This document shows positions 53,130 to 61,310 of a DNA stretch of 64,000 nt, in pieces; within the stretch, counting starts at the first letter, position 1; each line of letters begins with the position of its first letter. Under the pieces are notes generated by a model. It searched no databases and was not told the DNA's origin. It saw only the letters and a program-made list of their open reading frames with translations. A program made the position numbers and the translations under genes. Location of the stretch: positions 62,001 through 126,000 of the forward strand of contig JACIYN010000016.1 of assembly GCA_014359885.1 (NCBI GenBank). Direction: 5' to 3'. Source of the DNA: Desulfacinum sp. Lineage in GTDB: Bacteria > Desulfobacterota > Syntrophobacteria > Syntrophobacterales > DSM-9756.

Positions 53130-54515
53130 ATGGACAGGATGCTCACAGAATGGGAAGCGGTACAGGAAAGGCTGAAGGACGGTCTTTCGCGAGGGCAATA
53201 CGATTTGTGGGTCGCCACGCTCCGTTTCTTGCAATTCGATGGGCAGGTCTTGATCCTGGGATGCAGAAATTCCCTGCACAGAGACTGGGTTCGGAACCAT
53301 CTCGTTTCGAGAATCCTGACGGTGGGGCGGGACCGGTTTCCGCAGTTGGAACAGGTGCGCTTGGAGCTGGTCTCCGAAGATCCCCTCCTGGAAAGAGAGG
53401 AGGCCGACGATTGGCAGATCCCCGAGGATGCGCACCAGGGGCCTCGGCAGCTGTCCTTCAGGGATGTGGGCCAGAAGCTCCGGTCTCCTTTCAATCCCAG
53501 GTTCACGTTCGATCAGTTCGTGGTCGGGCGTTCCAATCATTTCGCCTACGCCACCTGCCTGGCCATGGCGGGGCAGCAAAGCCTGTACAACCAGTCCGTC
53601 TACCTCATGGCGGATCCCGGGTTGGGCAAGAGCCACCTGACCCATGCCGTGGGAAACCTGTTGATGACCAGCCAACCGGCCACCCGCGTGCGGTATGTCA
53701 CGGCCGAGCAGTTTGCCAATGAGATGATCCGGGCACTCAAGAGGGACCGGATCGAAGACTTTAAGAGCCGCTACCGGGACGGGTGTGATGTCCTGTTGCT
53801 GGAAAAGGTGGAATTCTTCAGCGGCAAGAAGAAGATCCAGGACGAACTGGTCTACACCCTGGACGAACTCCTGGACCGGGGGCGGCGCATCATCTGTACC
53901 GGCAAGACGGCCCCCAACGACATCCCCAAGCTGAACCATGAACTGAGATCCCGATTGGGCGGGGTCCTTGTGGCCCCCATCGAGCGGCCCGATTTCGCCA
54001 CCCGTAAGGAGATCATCCGCCGAAAGGCGGCCTACGACGGCGTGGAGCTGCCCATGGACGTGGTGGAGTTCCTGGCGGACCGTATCACGTCCGACGTTCG
54101 CCGGCTGGAAAGCTGCCTGGTGGGGATGCTTGCCAAGAGCAGCATCCTGGGCAGGCCCATTTCCATGGATCTGGCCCGGGAGGTCACCCAGGCCATGTTG
54201 GATTACCTTCCTTCTTTGGATATTCCTCACGTCGCGGAAGCCGTCTGCACAAGCTTCGGGGTGAGCCTGGAGGAGCTGCGCTCCAAGGCCCGCAACAAGA
54301 AGGTCTCGGAAGCCCGGCAACTGGCCATGTATCTATGCCGGAAATACACCTCCGAATCGCTCAACGCCATCGCCCAGGCATTCGGCCGCAGTCACAGCAC
54401 CGTCATCTACGCCATCAAGAAGGTGGACCAGGAATTGGGGCGAAAGAACAGCCATCTCAAGAAGCGGGTGGAACACGTGGCTCGGCGCATCGAAACCCGG
54501 TGCCTGGACGACTGA
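53130..54515 (+). CDS. DnaA paralogue with altered Walker B
   Basis: 461 residues co-linear with DnaA: N-terminal domain I, linker, AAA+ domain and C-terminal Duplicated HTH. Walker A is intact (PGLGKSH, about 163-169). Walker B, normally VLLIDDIQF, reads VLLLEKVEF (about 219-227), replacing both acidic residues by Glu-Lys, and the sensor/finger region RSRLGGVL deviates. The DNA-binding signature, normally GGRDHTTV, reads FGRSHSTV with one residue missing. ATP may bind but hydrolysis should be impaired. ATG at 53130 follows GGAGG; the longer open frame upstream is not DnaA-like. dnaN is not adjacent, so this may be a second DnaA rather than the initiator at oriC. Whether another dnaA exists is outside the window. 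Confidence 0.82.
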   Translation: MDRMLTEWEAVQERLKDGLSRGQYDLWVATLRFLQFDGQVLILGCRNSLHRDWVRNHLVSRILTVGRDRFPQLEQVRLELVSEDPLLEREEADDWQIPEDAHQGPRQLSFRDVGQKLRSPFNPRFTFDQFVVGRSNHFAYATCLAMAGQQSLYNQSVYLMADPGLGKSHLTHAVGNLLMTSQPATRVRYVTAEQFANEMIRALKRDRIEDFKSRYRDGCDVLLLEKVEFFSGKKKIQDELVYTLDELLDRGRRIICTGKTAPNDIPKLNHELRSRLGGVLVAPIERPDFATRKEIIRRKAAYDGVELPMDVVEFLADRITSDVRRLESCLVGMLAKSSILGRPISMDLAREVTQAMLDYLPSLDIPHVAEAVCTSFGVSLEELRSKARNKKVSEARQLAMYLCRKYTSESLNAIAQAFGRSHSTVIYAIKKVDQELGRKNSHLKKRVEHVARRIETRCLDD

Positions 54516-54558
54516 AGCCCCGGCCTCTTGATCCGAAGAGGCTTTGTCGGGCAAGCTC

Positions 54559-55209
54559 CTAAGGTCGGGGGGGAGAATCGGGGCTGGGGCCGGCCACGGC
54601 CGCGCACAGGTCCCGGGCCAACCGCTCCACCAGCCGTCCCACCGCCCGGCTCATGGCCTCGGCAAAAAGCTCGGGCCTCACCGTCCCTTGTACTTCTTCC
54701 TTCATCCCATACGTCTTTTGGAACCGAACCTCCCGGTGAGTGCCCTCTTTCCACAAGACCACCCTCACATCCAACTCGGCGTTCACCTTGTCGGAATTCC
54801 TCGACAGGGCGAAGCGGTGGATATGCCCCGACAGGTTCCAGGAGGGCGGGGCGGCGGGATTTCCGGGCATGACCACCGTTTGGAAGGGGCCGCCCGCGGA
54901 AAGAGCCGTGGCGATCTGTTCCGCCAGCATCTCGCCGGGGGCGGCGACCCAGCGGTGCTGAGACGAGAAGAGCATCTGGTGGGCATTGGAGGCGATGACC
55001 ATCTCGGTGCGGTCGTAAGGCTGGGAGGCTGCGAAGGGCCAGACGCACAGGGAGGCCTCTTTTCGGGGGCAGGGAAGGTCCTGGGGAGCCGGCACATTCA
55101 GGGCGTAGTAGGTGGGCGGGGCCGACGGGTGGAAAAGGGGCGCACAGCCCGCCATGAGAACCAAGACTCCGGATAGAGCCGCGAGCCTGACCATGGATTG
55201 CCGCATCAT
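54559..55209 (-). CDS. ABC-type transport auxiliary lipoprotein (PqiC/MlaD-partner type)
   Basis: 216 residues with a lipobox signal (LMAGC at about 18-22), the mature part PTYYALNVP opening the ABC_trans_aux/DUF330 fold and ending in AEAMSRAVGRLVERLARDL. Such proteins sit in the outer membrane or periplasm and work with MCE proteins in lipid transport. Last gene of the Mla operon; its ATG overlaps the mlaD stop (ATGA). It replaces the cytoplasmic MlaB and periplasmic MlaC of E. coli in this arrangement. Confidence 0.82.
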   Translation of the reverse strand: MMRQSMVRLAALSGVLVLMAGCAPLFHPSAPPTYYALNVPAPQDLPCPRKEASLCVWPFAASQPYDRTEMVIASNAHQMLFSSQHRWVAAPGEMLAEQIATALSAGGPFQTVVMPGNPAAPPSWNLSGHIHRFALSRNSDKVNAELDVRVVLWKEGTHREVRFQKTYGMKEEVQGTVRPELFAEAMSRAVGRLVERLARDLCAAVAGPSPDSPPRP

Positions 55210-56264
55210 TTCTTCTTTTCCTCGAAGGGATCCTGGGGGTTGGTGGTGAAAAGCACCCGATTGGGTTCTTCCTTAAGGGTTCTGGCCAGCACCACCAGCT
55301 GATCCAAGAGCAGCCTCAGGGAATAGAGGTTCTGATTGAGCAGAACCAGGGTCTCGTTGGTTCCCGTCCGCCACTGAGACACCATGGCGCGGCCGTCCTG
55401 CATCAGTGCCTGCATGTCCCGGGAGGTATGCTGGAGGGTACCGGGCGGGATCTCCTCCAGGCGTTTCGACAGGGTTTCGGCGGCGCGGCGGGCGGCCGCC
55501 ACGGTAGCGCCCAGATCGCGGAAGCCCCCCTGGAGATCACCCCGGGAGGCGGACTTTTCCACGAGACCGGCCAGGATACGAAGGCTCTGGGTGGCTTTCC
55601 GCGTATTCTGAACGATCTCCTTCAAGTCCTCCTCTCCCAGCACTCTGTCGGCCCGGTCCAGCAGCACCTTGAGGCGTTCGGTGTCTTCCCGAACGTTTCT
55701 CAACGTGGTCTCAAGATCCGTGCCCCCGAAGATTCGGTTGACGGTCTCCCCCACTTGCTTCCATCTTTCGGTGAGCCCTTCCAGATCCAGGGAGACGATT
55801 TTCGTGTAGATGCTCTCGAAGGCTCCCTTCAACTGCTCGATCTCGGAGGGGTAGGAGCGGATGAGCGGGTAGGGGGGGGTGAAATCCAGAGAGGGGGTGG
55901 CTCGGTCCACGTCCGCCGGTGCCGTGTCGATTTCCAGGAACCTGAGGCCGGTGAGTCCCTGTTCCCGCAGTCGAATGGCCAAAGTGTCGTCCACCGGGAA
56001 GTCGGGGCGCAGGTGCATGACCACCTGGATCAGCCGGCCGTCGGGGGCCAGCTCCACCGAGGCGACCCGTCCCACGGCCACTCCGCGGTAGTTCACGATG
56101 GCGTCCTGCTGGAGCCCTTTGACGGATTCGGCGAAATAGGTGACGTAGGTGGCTTTCTCTTCAAAGAAGTGGGAAGCGCCCAGCCAGATGAGCGCCACGA
56201 GGCCGAGGCCTCCGCACAGGATCACAAAAAGGCCGATCTTGAAGGTGTTCACGGGCCGTCCCAC
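55206..56264 (-). CDS. mlaD: MlaD-family MCE protein
   Basis: 352 residues. One N-terminal membrane helix (FVILCGGLGLVALIWLGASHF), then the MCE domain (VTYFAESVKGLQQDAIVNYRG and following, VGRVASVELAP) and a long C-terminal helical tail of about 200 residues with coiled-coil character. It forms the periplasmic lipid-binding ring. GTG start at 56264 chosen for AAAGGAGGAGG; another GTG at 56252 is closer to the helix. Overlaps the lipoprotein gene. Confidence 0.88.
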   Translation of the reverse strand: MGRPVNTFKIGLFVILCGGLGLVALIWLGASHFFEEKATYVTYFAESVKGLQQDAIVNYRGVAVGRVASVELAPDGRLIQVVMHLRPDFPVDDTLAIRLREQGLTGLRFLEIDTAPADVDRATPSLDFTPPYPLIRSYPSEIEQLKGAFESIYTKIVSLDLEGLTERWKQVGETVNRIFGGTDLETTLRNVREDTERLKVLLDRADRVLGEEDLKEIVQNTRKATQSLRILAGLVEKSASRGDLQGGFRDLGATVAAARRAAETLSKRLEEIPPGTLQHTSRDMQALMQDGRAMVSQWRTGTNETLVLLNQNLYSLRLLLDQLVVLARTLKEEPNRVLFTTNPQDPFEEKKK

Positions 56265-56280
56265 AAAGAGCCTCCTCCTT

Positions 56281-57093
56281 TCACGGGCCGGCCGCTTCCG
56301 CCGAAGTGTGCAGCAGCGCCGGGTTACGGTGGAAAAAGGCGCGAACCTTGGGATCTTCACTCCTTTCCATGAGATCCCGGGGAGAACCCTGGGCGATGAT
56401 TCCCTTGGCTTCCTTGTCCAGCATGATGGATCGTCTGCTGATGGCCAGGATGCTGGCCAGTTCGTGGGTGATCACCACCATGGTGATGCCCAGGGCCTCG
56501 TTCAGGTTGAGCAACAGGCTGTCCAATTCCGCAGCGGTCACCGGATCCAGGCCGGCCGAGGGCTCGTCGCAGAAGAGGATCTGGGGGTCCAGGGCCATGG
56601 CCCTGGCAAGGGCCGCACGCTTTCTCATTCCGCCGCTCAATTCCATGGGCATGTAGTGGGCGTAATCGGCCAGCCCCACCGCCTCCAGCTTCGTATGAAC
56701 GATCTCCTCGATCAGGACGCCGGGAAGATCGGTGAATTCCGTAAGCGGTAGGGCCACATTGTCCGCCAGGGTGAAGGACCCCAACAGGGCGCCCGATTGA
56801 AAAAGCACCCCGATCTTCTTCCGGGCCGCCTCCAGAGCCGTTTCCCTGTCCGGTCCCGCGATGTTGTGGCCCGCCACCCAAACGGAACCCTCCAGGGGGG
56901 GCAGCAATCCGATCAGGGCCTTGAGAAGCGTGCTCTTGCCGCAGCCGCTCCCACCCAGGATGGTGACGATCTCCCCTTCCGCCACGTGGAAAGTCACCCC
57001 TTTCAGGATGGGGGTGTCGCCGTAGCCGACAGTCAGGTTTTCGGCCCGAACGACCGCCTGTTCCGGCTGCGCTGGGGTCTTTTCGCCTTTCAT
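56281..57093 (-). CDS. mlaF: ABC transporter ATP-binding protein MlaF
   Basis: 270 residues. Walker A GGSGCGKST, Q-loop VLFQSGALLGSFTLADN typical of MlaF-like ATPases, signature LSGGMRKRAALARAM, Walker B ILFCDEPSAGLDPVT. It powers lipid movement by the MlaE-D complex. Starts 18 nt after mlaE; ATG at 57093. Confidence 0.92.
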   Translation of the reverse strand: MKGEKTPAQPEQAVVRAENLTVGYGDTPILKGVTFHVAEGEIVTILGGSGCGKSTLLKALIGLLPPLEGSVWVAGHNIAGPDRETALEAARKKIGVLFQSGALLGSFTLADNVALPLTEFTDLPGVLIEEIVHTKLEAVGLADYAHYMPMELSGGMRKRAALARAMALDPQILFCDEPSAGLDPVTAAELDSLLLNLNEALGITMVVITHELASILAISRRSIMLDKEAKGIIAQGSPRDLMERSEDPKVRAFFHRNPALLHTSAEAAGP

Positions 57094-57111
57094 GGATCGT
57101 ACCTTCTCACA

Positions 57112-58245
57112 CTACCACGAAAAGACATGGAAGAGGACCGTGAAGACGGCATCGGTCAAAATGATGAGAAAGATGGATGTGACCACGGCCGAAGTGGTCA
57201 TGCGCCCCACGCTGTCGGCGGTTCGTTCCGTTTGAAGTCCCCGGAAACATCCCACCAGGGCCACGACCAGAGCGAAGGCGAAGCTCTTCACCAGCCCTCC
57301 GGCCACATCCCCCACGGTCAGGATCTGCCAGACTTCCGTGATGAAGCTGGCGGGGGTGAGGTCCAGGCTGAGCACTCCCACCACGATCCCGCCCACAATG
57401 CCCGAAGCGTTGGCGAAGATGGTCAGCAGCGGCCCGCTCACGGCGAGGGCCATCACCTTGGGCATGATGAGAAATTCCGTCACGTTGAAGCCCATGACGG
57501 TCAGGGCGTCCACCTCTTCGTTCACCTTCATGGTGCCGATTTCCGCGGCGAAGGCCGCCGCGGAGCGCCCGGCCAGGATGATGGCCGTCATGAGGGGGCC
57601 CAGTTCGCGGGTCAGGGCCAGACTCACCAGGTCGGCCACGAAGATGTTGGCCCCGAACTGGCGAAGCTGCACGGCCGCCTGGAAGGCCATGATCAGGCCC
57701 ATGAGAAAGCTGACCAGGAAGACGATGGGCACGGCTTCCGATCCGGAGCGTTGCACGTAGTAGAGGATCTCTCGGGGGCGGAACCGCTTGGGATTCAGAC
57801 AACACGGGCCCACGGCCACCGTCACGCTGCCGATGAATTGGATGAGATCCCGGGTGTCCTTCCACAGCTCCACGGCGCCGGCTCCCACCCGTTCCACAAC
57901 CGGAGGGGGTTTTGCGGATGTCGCGGGTGGAGGCGGAGGCGGTTCCTCGAAGAATCCGCTAAAGCGCAGAAAGGATTCCACCTGGTCTTCCAAGCGGGTC
58001 AATTCCAGGGAGATTCCACGGGCCCGGCAGGTCTTTTGCAAATTCCTGAGAACGGCGGCTCCGGCGCTGTCCAGGGTCGAAACCGCCGTCATGTCCAACA
58101 CGATGGTTTGCACATGGGGATCCGACAGGAGCTGGGTGAAGGCTTCGTGGTACCGGCGGCTGGTGCTGATCACAAGAGGTGCGGACGGGGTGCATGTGGC
58201 GAGGCCGCCCTCTTGCCGTTCGACGGTCAGCACCTCAGCATTCAT
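57112..58245 (-). CDS. mlaE: STAS-MlaE fusion permease
   Basis: 377 residues. Residues 1-105 form a STAS domain (QTIVLDMTAVSTLDSAGAAVL), joined by a Pro-rich linker (EEPPPPPPATSAKPPP) to MlaE: VFLVSFLMGLIMAFQAAVQLRQFGA, ELGPLMTAIILAGRSAAAFAAEIGTMKVNEEVDAL and SFAFALVVALVGCFRGLQT. In E. coli the STAS partner is the separate MlaB; the fusion is found in deltaproteobacteria. First gene of the Mla operon (mlaE-F-D-lipoprotein). ATG at 58245 with CGAGGTCCC upstream; ATG 58278 would add 11 residues. Confidence 0.92.
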   Translation of the reverse strand: MNAEVLTVERQEGGLATCTPSAPLVISTSRRYHEAFTQLLSDPHVQTIVLDMTAVSTLDSAGAAVLRNLQKTCRARGISLELTRLEDQVESFLRFSGFFEEPPPPPPATSAKPPPVVERVGAGAVELWKDTRDLIQFIGSVTVAVGPCCLNPKRFRPREILYYVQRSGSEAVPIVFLVSFLMGLIMAFQAAVQLRQFGANIFVADLVSLALTRELGPLMTAIILAGRSAAAFAAEIGTMKVNEEVDALTVMGFNVTEFLIMPKVMALAVSGPLLTIFANASGIVGGIVVGVLSLDLTPASFITEVWQILTVGDVAGGLVKSFAFALVVALVGCFRGLQTERTADSVGRMTTSAVVTSIFLIILTDAVFTVLFHVFSW

Positions 58246-58523
58246 GGGACCTCGTGGGGGGAATGTGATGATCATGGCGAGGCTCGTCACCCCGCCCATA
58301 TGAAAGAACCTGCACCGGACCTGCCCACCCTGTGGGAGCTTTCTCCCCTCTGTGGGAGCGTCGCAAGGCGCCATGAGCGGGTGGCCGCCCCGCCGTTGAA
58401 TGGCCCGTTAACCGTTTCGCGGCTTTCGCCGCTCCTATGCCACCGTCATTTCATTTGCGTCTATCGGCGTTCATTGGCGGTGCTCTTCCGGATCAACGCG
58501 GTTGCGGATTCACGGATACGTTC
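58246..58523. other. 278-bp gap between mlaE and ihfA with repeat fragments
   Basis: Contains GTGGGAGC motifs repeated at 58331 and 58352 and a block near 58453 resembling part of dispersed repeat copy 2. No gene and no clear promoter for the minus-strand Mla operon. Confidence 0.45.
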
Positions 58524-58811
58524 TTATGCGCCGTGGTTGATCTTTTCGCGAAGCACACCGGAACACTTGAAGGTCACCACGCGGCGGGGCGGAAGGATGA
58601 TGGGCTCTCCGGTCTGGGGGTTCCTTCCGCGCCTCTGGTTCTTGGCCTTGACGCTGAACTTGCCGAAACCGCTGATGAGAACGTCCTCGCCCTCCTCCAA
58701 GGTCTGCTTGATGATTTCGAAAAGGGTCTCGATGATCTGGGCGGACTGGGCTTTGGTGAAGACGTTTTCCGCAAAGAGATTCTCCACGATGTGAGCCTTG
58801 GTCAGGGTCAT
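58524..58811 (-). CDS. ihfA: Integration host factor alpha subunit (IHF/HU family)
   Basis: 95 residues. LTKAHIVENLFAENVFTKAQ, the DNA-minor-groove arm GRNPQTGEPIILPPRRVVTF and the GEDVLISGFGKFSVKAKNQRRGRNP core fit IHF-alpha better than HU because of the PPRRVVTFK strand. It bends DNA and assists sigma54 activators such as the NtrC-type one above. Start at ATG 58811 behind AAAGGACG; an open frame continues upstream without a site. Confidence 0.9.
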   Translation of the reverse strand: MTLTKAHIVENLFAENVFTKAQSAQIIETLFEIIKQTLEEGEDVLISGFGKFSVKAKNQRRGRNPQTGEPIILPPRRVVTFKCSGVLREKINHGA

Positions 58812-58896
58812 GATGCGTCCTTTCTTTCCTCGTTGTCCATCGTCGATCATCGCTTGGGGGCGGTGGAAGGTCCGATCGTTCCGTCCAGTTTCTTGG

Positions 58897-58925
58897 CTAA
58901 TAATGGATAATCTCTCGGTTTTCAA
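58897..58925 (-). promoter_or_regulatory. Promoter candidate for ihfA
   Basis: Minus strand TTGAAA (58925-58920), 17-bp spacer, TATTAG (58902-58897). It begins next to the tRNA-Met terminator. Confidence 0.5.
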
Positions 58926-58960
58926 CAAAAAAATGGGGTCACCCCCTAGGGCGACCCCAT
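58926..58960 (-). terminator. Intrinsic terminator after tRNA-Met
   Basis: Minus strand ATGGGGTC...GACCCCAT stem (8 bp plus inner GCCC/GGGG pairing), followed by TTTTTTT. It ends the tRNA transcript 16 bp downstream of the encoded CCA. Confidence 0.85.
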
Positions 58961-58975
58961 GAGCTGGTCCTGGCT

Positions 58976-59052
58976 TGGTGGCGGTGCAGGGACTTGAACC
59001 CCGGACACTGCGGATATGAGCCGCATGCTCTGACCAACTGAGCTACACCGCC
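58976..59052 (-). tRNA. tRNA-Met (CAT), elongator type
   Basis: 77 nt, acceptor GGCGGTG/CACCGCC, discriminator A, CCA encoded. The anticodon loop is CTCATAT (CAT). The first pair is G-C, unlike initiator tRNA. A tRNA-Ile with lysidine also reads CAT and cannot be excluded by eye. Confidence 0.9.
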
Positions 59053-59064
59053 ACGGCGCCGCTA

Positions 59065-59093
59065 TATCTAGAAAATCTTTCCCCACCTGTCAA
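59065..59093 (-). promoter_or_regulatory. Promoter of tRNA-Met
   Basis: Minus strand TTGACA (59093-59088), 17-bp spacer, TAGATA (59070-59065), 12 bp before the tRNA. Divergent from the queD promoter at 59122. Confidence 0.8.
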
Positions 59094-59121
59094 TAGGCAA
59101 AATCGGCGGCGGCGATGGCGA

Positions 59122-59150
59122 TTGACAAAGAAAGGGCCATCGAGTTTAAT
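59122..59150 (+). promoter_or_regulatory. Promoter of the queD gene
   Basis: TTGACA (59122-59127), 17-bp spacer, TTTAAT (59145-59150), 76 bp before the chosen ATG. Confidence 0.75.
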
Positions 59151-59225
59151 GGACATAACTGTTCGAAGGAAAATGGTTTTTGGCTGCTCGCCGGTTGCCG
59201 CTTTCACGGAAAGATGAGAACGCCC

Positions 59226-59603
59226 ATGTACGAAGTAAAGATCATCAGTGATTTTGCTGCCGCTCACAACCTGAGGAATTTCCGCGGTCGATGTGAAAAC
59301 CTCCATGGCCACAACTGGAAGGTGGAAGTGGTCGTGCGGGGTGATCGGTTGGATGATGCGGGCGTGCTGCTGGATTTCGGTGAGCTGAAACAGGCCACTC
59401 GGGATGTCTTGCAGCTCGTGGATCACCAATATCTGAACGACCTGCCTTATTTTAAGGAACGCAACCCTTCCTCCGAGTACATTGCCCGGTTTCTTTTCGA
59501 AAATCTGTCCGCGCGCGTCAATGGAGACCACCGCTGGGTCCACAGCGTGTCTGCTTGGGAATCCAAGGATTCGTGTGCCACGTATTATGGTGAATCGCGA
59601 TAG
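59226..59603 (+). CDS. queD: 6-pyruvoyl-tetrahydropterin synthase family / 6-carboxytetrahydropterin synthase
   Basis: 125 residues. Zinc ligands are the His of AAAHNL and the two of ENLHGHNW; a catalytic Cys appears in FRGRCENLHGHNW, as in QueD. The active-site triad partner is in LVDHQYLND, and the C-terminal glutamate WESKDS. It converts dihydroneopterin triphosphate to 6-carboxytetrahydropterin in queuosine/7-deazaguanine synthesis. ATG at 59226; ATG 59214 is a close alternative. The DUF2333 gene follows 24 bp on. Confidence 0.88.
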   Translation: MYEVKIISDFAAAHNLRNFRGRCENLHGHNWKVEVVVRGDRLDDAGVLLDFGELKQATRDVLQLVDHQYLNDLPYFKERNPSSEYIARFLFENLSARVNGDHRWVHSVSAWESKDSCATYYGESR

Positions 59604-59627
59604 GCTTTGGGAAAGAAGGAGCAGAAA

Positions 59628-60857
59628 ATGGTCCGACAGAGGCAACTGCCTTTTGGATGTTCATGTGGGCGCCTGAGGCGAATCGCCGTTGTGGCGGCGG
59701 GCGTGGCCGTTCTTTTCTGGTTGCTCTCCGCAGGGCCCCACCAGGCGCTGGCCCTGCAAAAGCATTCCTTGGAACCGTCGGGGCAGCGACCCTCCGGCAC
59801 CATGACCCCGCAGGATCATGGGACCACCTCCCAGGCACCGCAGAAAGCGTCGCCCGAAGGCCATGAGGCGCCTCAGCCCGATTCGGTGCAGCCTGCCGCC
59901 CCTGCGCCCCACGGAAAGACGGCGGCTCAGAGTGCGGGCAAGGGCACGAGCCTCGCGCCCATCCGGGAACCGGCACCCCACGGCGTCCCGGCCACTCCGC
60001 TCCTGCCAAGCCACGGGGAAGAAAAACCGGGAGCCCCCGCCGCCCATGCACCGTTGGCAGAGGCTCTGCATGGGGAAGGAGAGGGAGTGCACCTGCCGGA
60101 AATCTCTCCCACGCCGGGTGTCACTTTCGTGGAGACCATGATCAATCTCATGGAACACGAACTCAACGGGCGCTTTCTGGGTTGGCGCCCCAACGATCTC
60201 ATCCTGGGGCGTTTCACGGACAATATCAACAACTACCAGCTGGGCGTCCTGGAGGCCATGCGCTTCACCACCCTGCGCCTCAAGGACAGCCTGACCCGGA
60301 TGGGAGAGGCGGACACCTACGATAGAGACCTGGAAAACGCCCTCAATCTTTTCATGAACAAGGCCACCCTCTTTTGGTTCCCTTCCGCCGAAAGTTCCTA
60401 CTCGGAAGCCGTGGAGCACTTGAGGAAGTTTCTCGAAAAGCTCAAGACGGGCAGGCGGAGTTTCTACTATCGGGTGGACAACTTCATGTCACTCATCACC
60501 TCCTACGGGGACCTGCTGGGCAATGTGAACAAAAGCCTCATCATCGACCGCCACGGCGACGGGAGCCCGGTGAGCTTCTTCGAGGTGGACGACTACTTCT
60601 ACTATGCCAAGGGGGTGGCCCACGTGATGTACGAGGTCCTCAAGGTGGCCCGCGTGGGCTTCAAGGATCAGCTGGTCACCATCGACGCCGTGGACATCAT
60701 GGATGAGATCCTCCATGAGCTGCACCGCGTGGAGGAAATGGATCCGTGGATCGTTCTGGATGGGGATCTGGACGGCTTCATCGCCAACCACAGGGCCAAC
60801 ATCAATGCCCCCTTGTCCGAAGTGGCCCACCTGTTTGCCATCATCAGTCGCTTCTGA
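59628..60857 (+). CDS. DUF2333-family membrane-anchored protein
   Basis: 409 residues. A membrane anchor near residues 18-35 (IAVVAAGVAVLFWLLSAG) is followed by a Pro/Ala/His-rich linker of about 110 residues, then a C-terminal domain from about 150 with GWRPNDLILGRFTDNINNYQLGVLEA, FMNKATLFWFPSAESSYSEA and YRVDNFMSLITSYGDLLG, which match DUF2333. Function of this family is unknown; it appears in many Gram-negative bacteria. AAGGAG lies seven bases before the ATG at 59628. Co-transcription with queD is likely (24-bp gap), and a strong terminator follows. Confidence 0.8.
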   Translation: MVRQRQLPFGCSCGRLRRIAVVAAGVAVLFWLLSAGPHQALALQKHSLEPSGQRPSGTMTPQDHGTTSQAPQKASPEGHEAPQPDSVQPAAPAPHGKTAAQSAGKGTSLAPIREPAPHGVPATPLLPSHGEEKPGAPAAHAPLAEALHGEGEGVHLPEISPTPGVTFVETMINLMEHELNGRFLGWRPNDLILGRFTDNINNYQLGVLEAMRFTTLRLKDSLTRMGEADTYDRDLENALNLFMNKATLFWFPSAESSYSEAVEHLRKFLEKLKTGRRSFYYRVDNFMSLITSYGDLLGNVNKSLIIDRHGDGSPVSFFEVDDYFYYAKGVAHVMYEVLKVARVGFKDQLVTIDAVDIMDEILHELHRVEEMDPWIVLDGDLDGFIANHRANINAPLSEVAHLFAIISRF

Positions 60858-60904
60858 TTCGCCTCTTCACGGAAAGCCGTCGCAAGGCTCTCCCCAATGC
60901 GACG

Positions 60905-60935
60905 AAGCCCCTTCCCGAACGGAAGGGGCTTTTGC
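60905..60935 (+). terminator. Intrinsic terminator after the DUF2333 gene
   Basis: 11-bp perfect stem AAGCCCCTTCC/GGAAGGGGCTT, loop CGAAC, then TTGCTTTCC. It lies 48 bp past the stop. Confidence 0.85.
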
Positions 60936-61060
60936 TTTCCTGGTGTACACTCCGTTCCTTATCACTGCGCAAGGGGGGGATAAACCCCGCCCCTATCCCC
61001 GGGGCAATGGGTTCATGTAGGGGCGGGCTTCCCGCCCGCGCTCCCAGGAAAACAGCCTCT

Positions 61061-61300
61061 AGGAGCCTGTCCGAGAATGTTTTTCCGGCTTAGAAGGCCG
61101 GGAACTCCCTCTCTCATCGTAGCCGCGGGGCCTCAGCCCCGCGGAAAGGGCCATCGTAACCCCTTGAAGTCGCAGGCCGGATGCGATGGCCTATCCGAAA
61201 ACCGGGGATTCCTCCGCAGCCCTGAAGGGCTGCGCTACGAGAAACGCGGTCATCCTTGCGCGCGGAAATGACGGTTTGCAGGGTTGTCGGACAGGCTCCT
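61061..61300. mobile_element. MITE-like repeat, copy B with perfect 14-bp terminal inverted repeats
   Basis: AGGAGCCTGTCCGA (61061-61074) is exactly complementary to TCGGACAGGCTCCT (61287-61300). The 240-bp interior has the blocks GTAGCCGCGGGGC-TCAGCCCC and CTGAAGGGCTGCGCTACGA shared with copy A (14326-14533). No ORF of transposase type. It lies between a terminator and the stop of the M48 gene at 61311. The surrounding 60858-61310 holds no gene; a GC hairpin is at 61021-61037. Confidence 0.75.
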
Positions 61301-61310
61301 GGGTAGGCTC

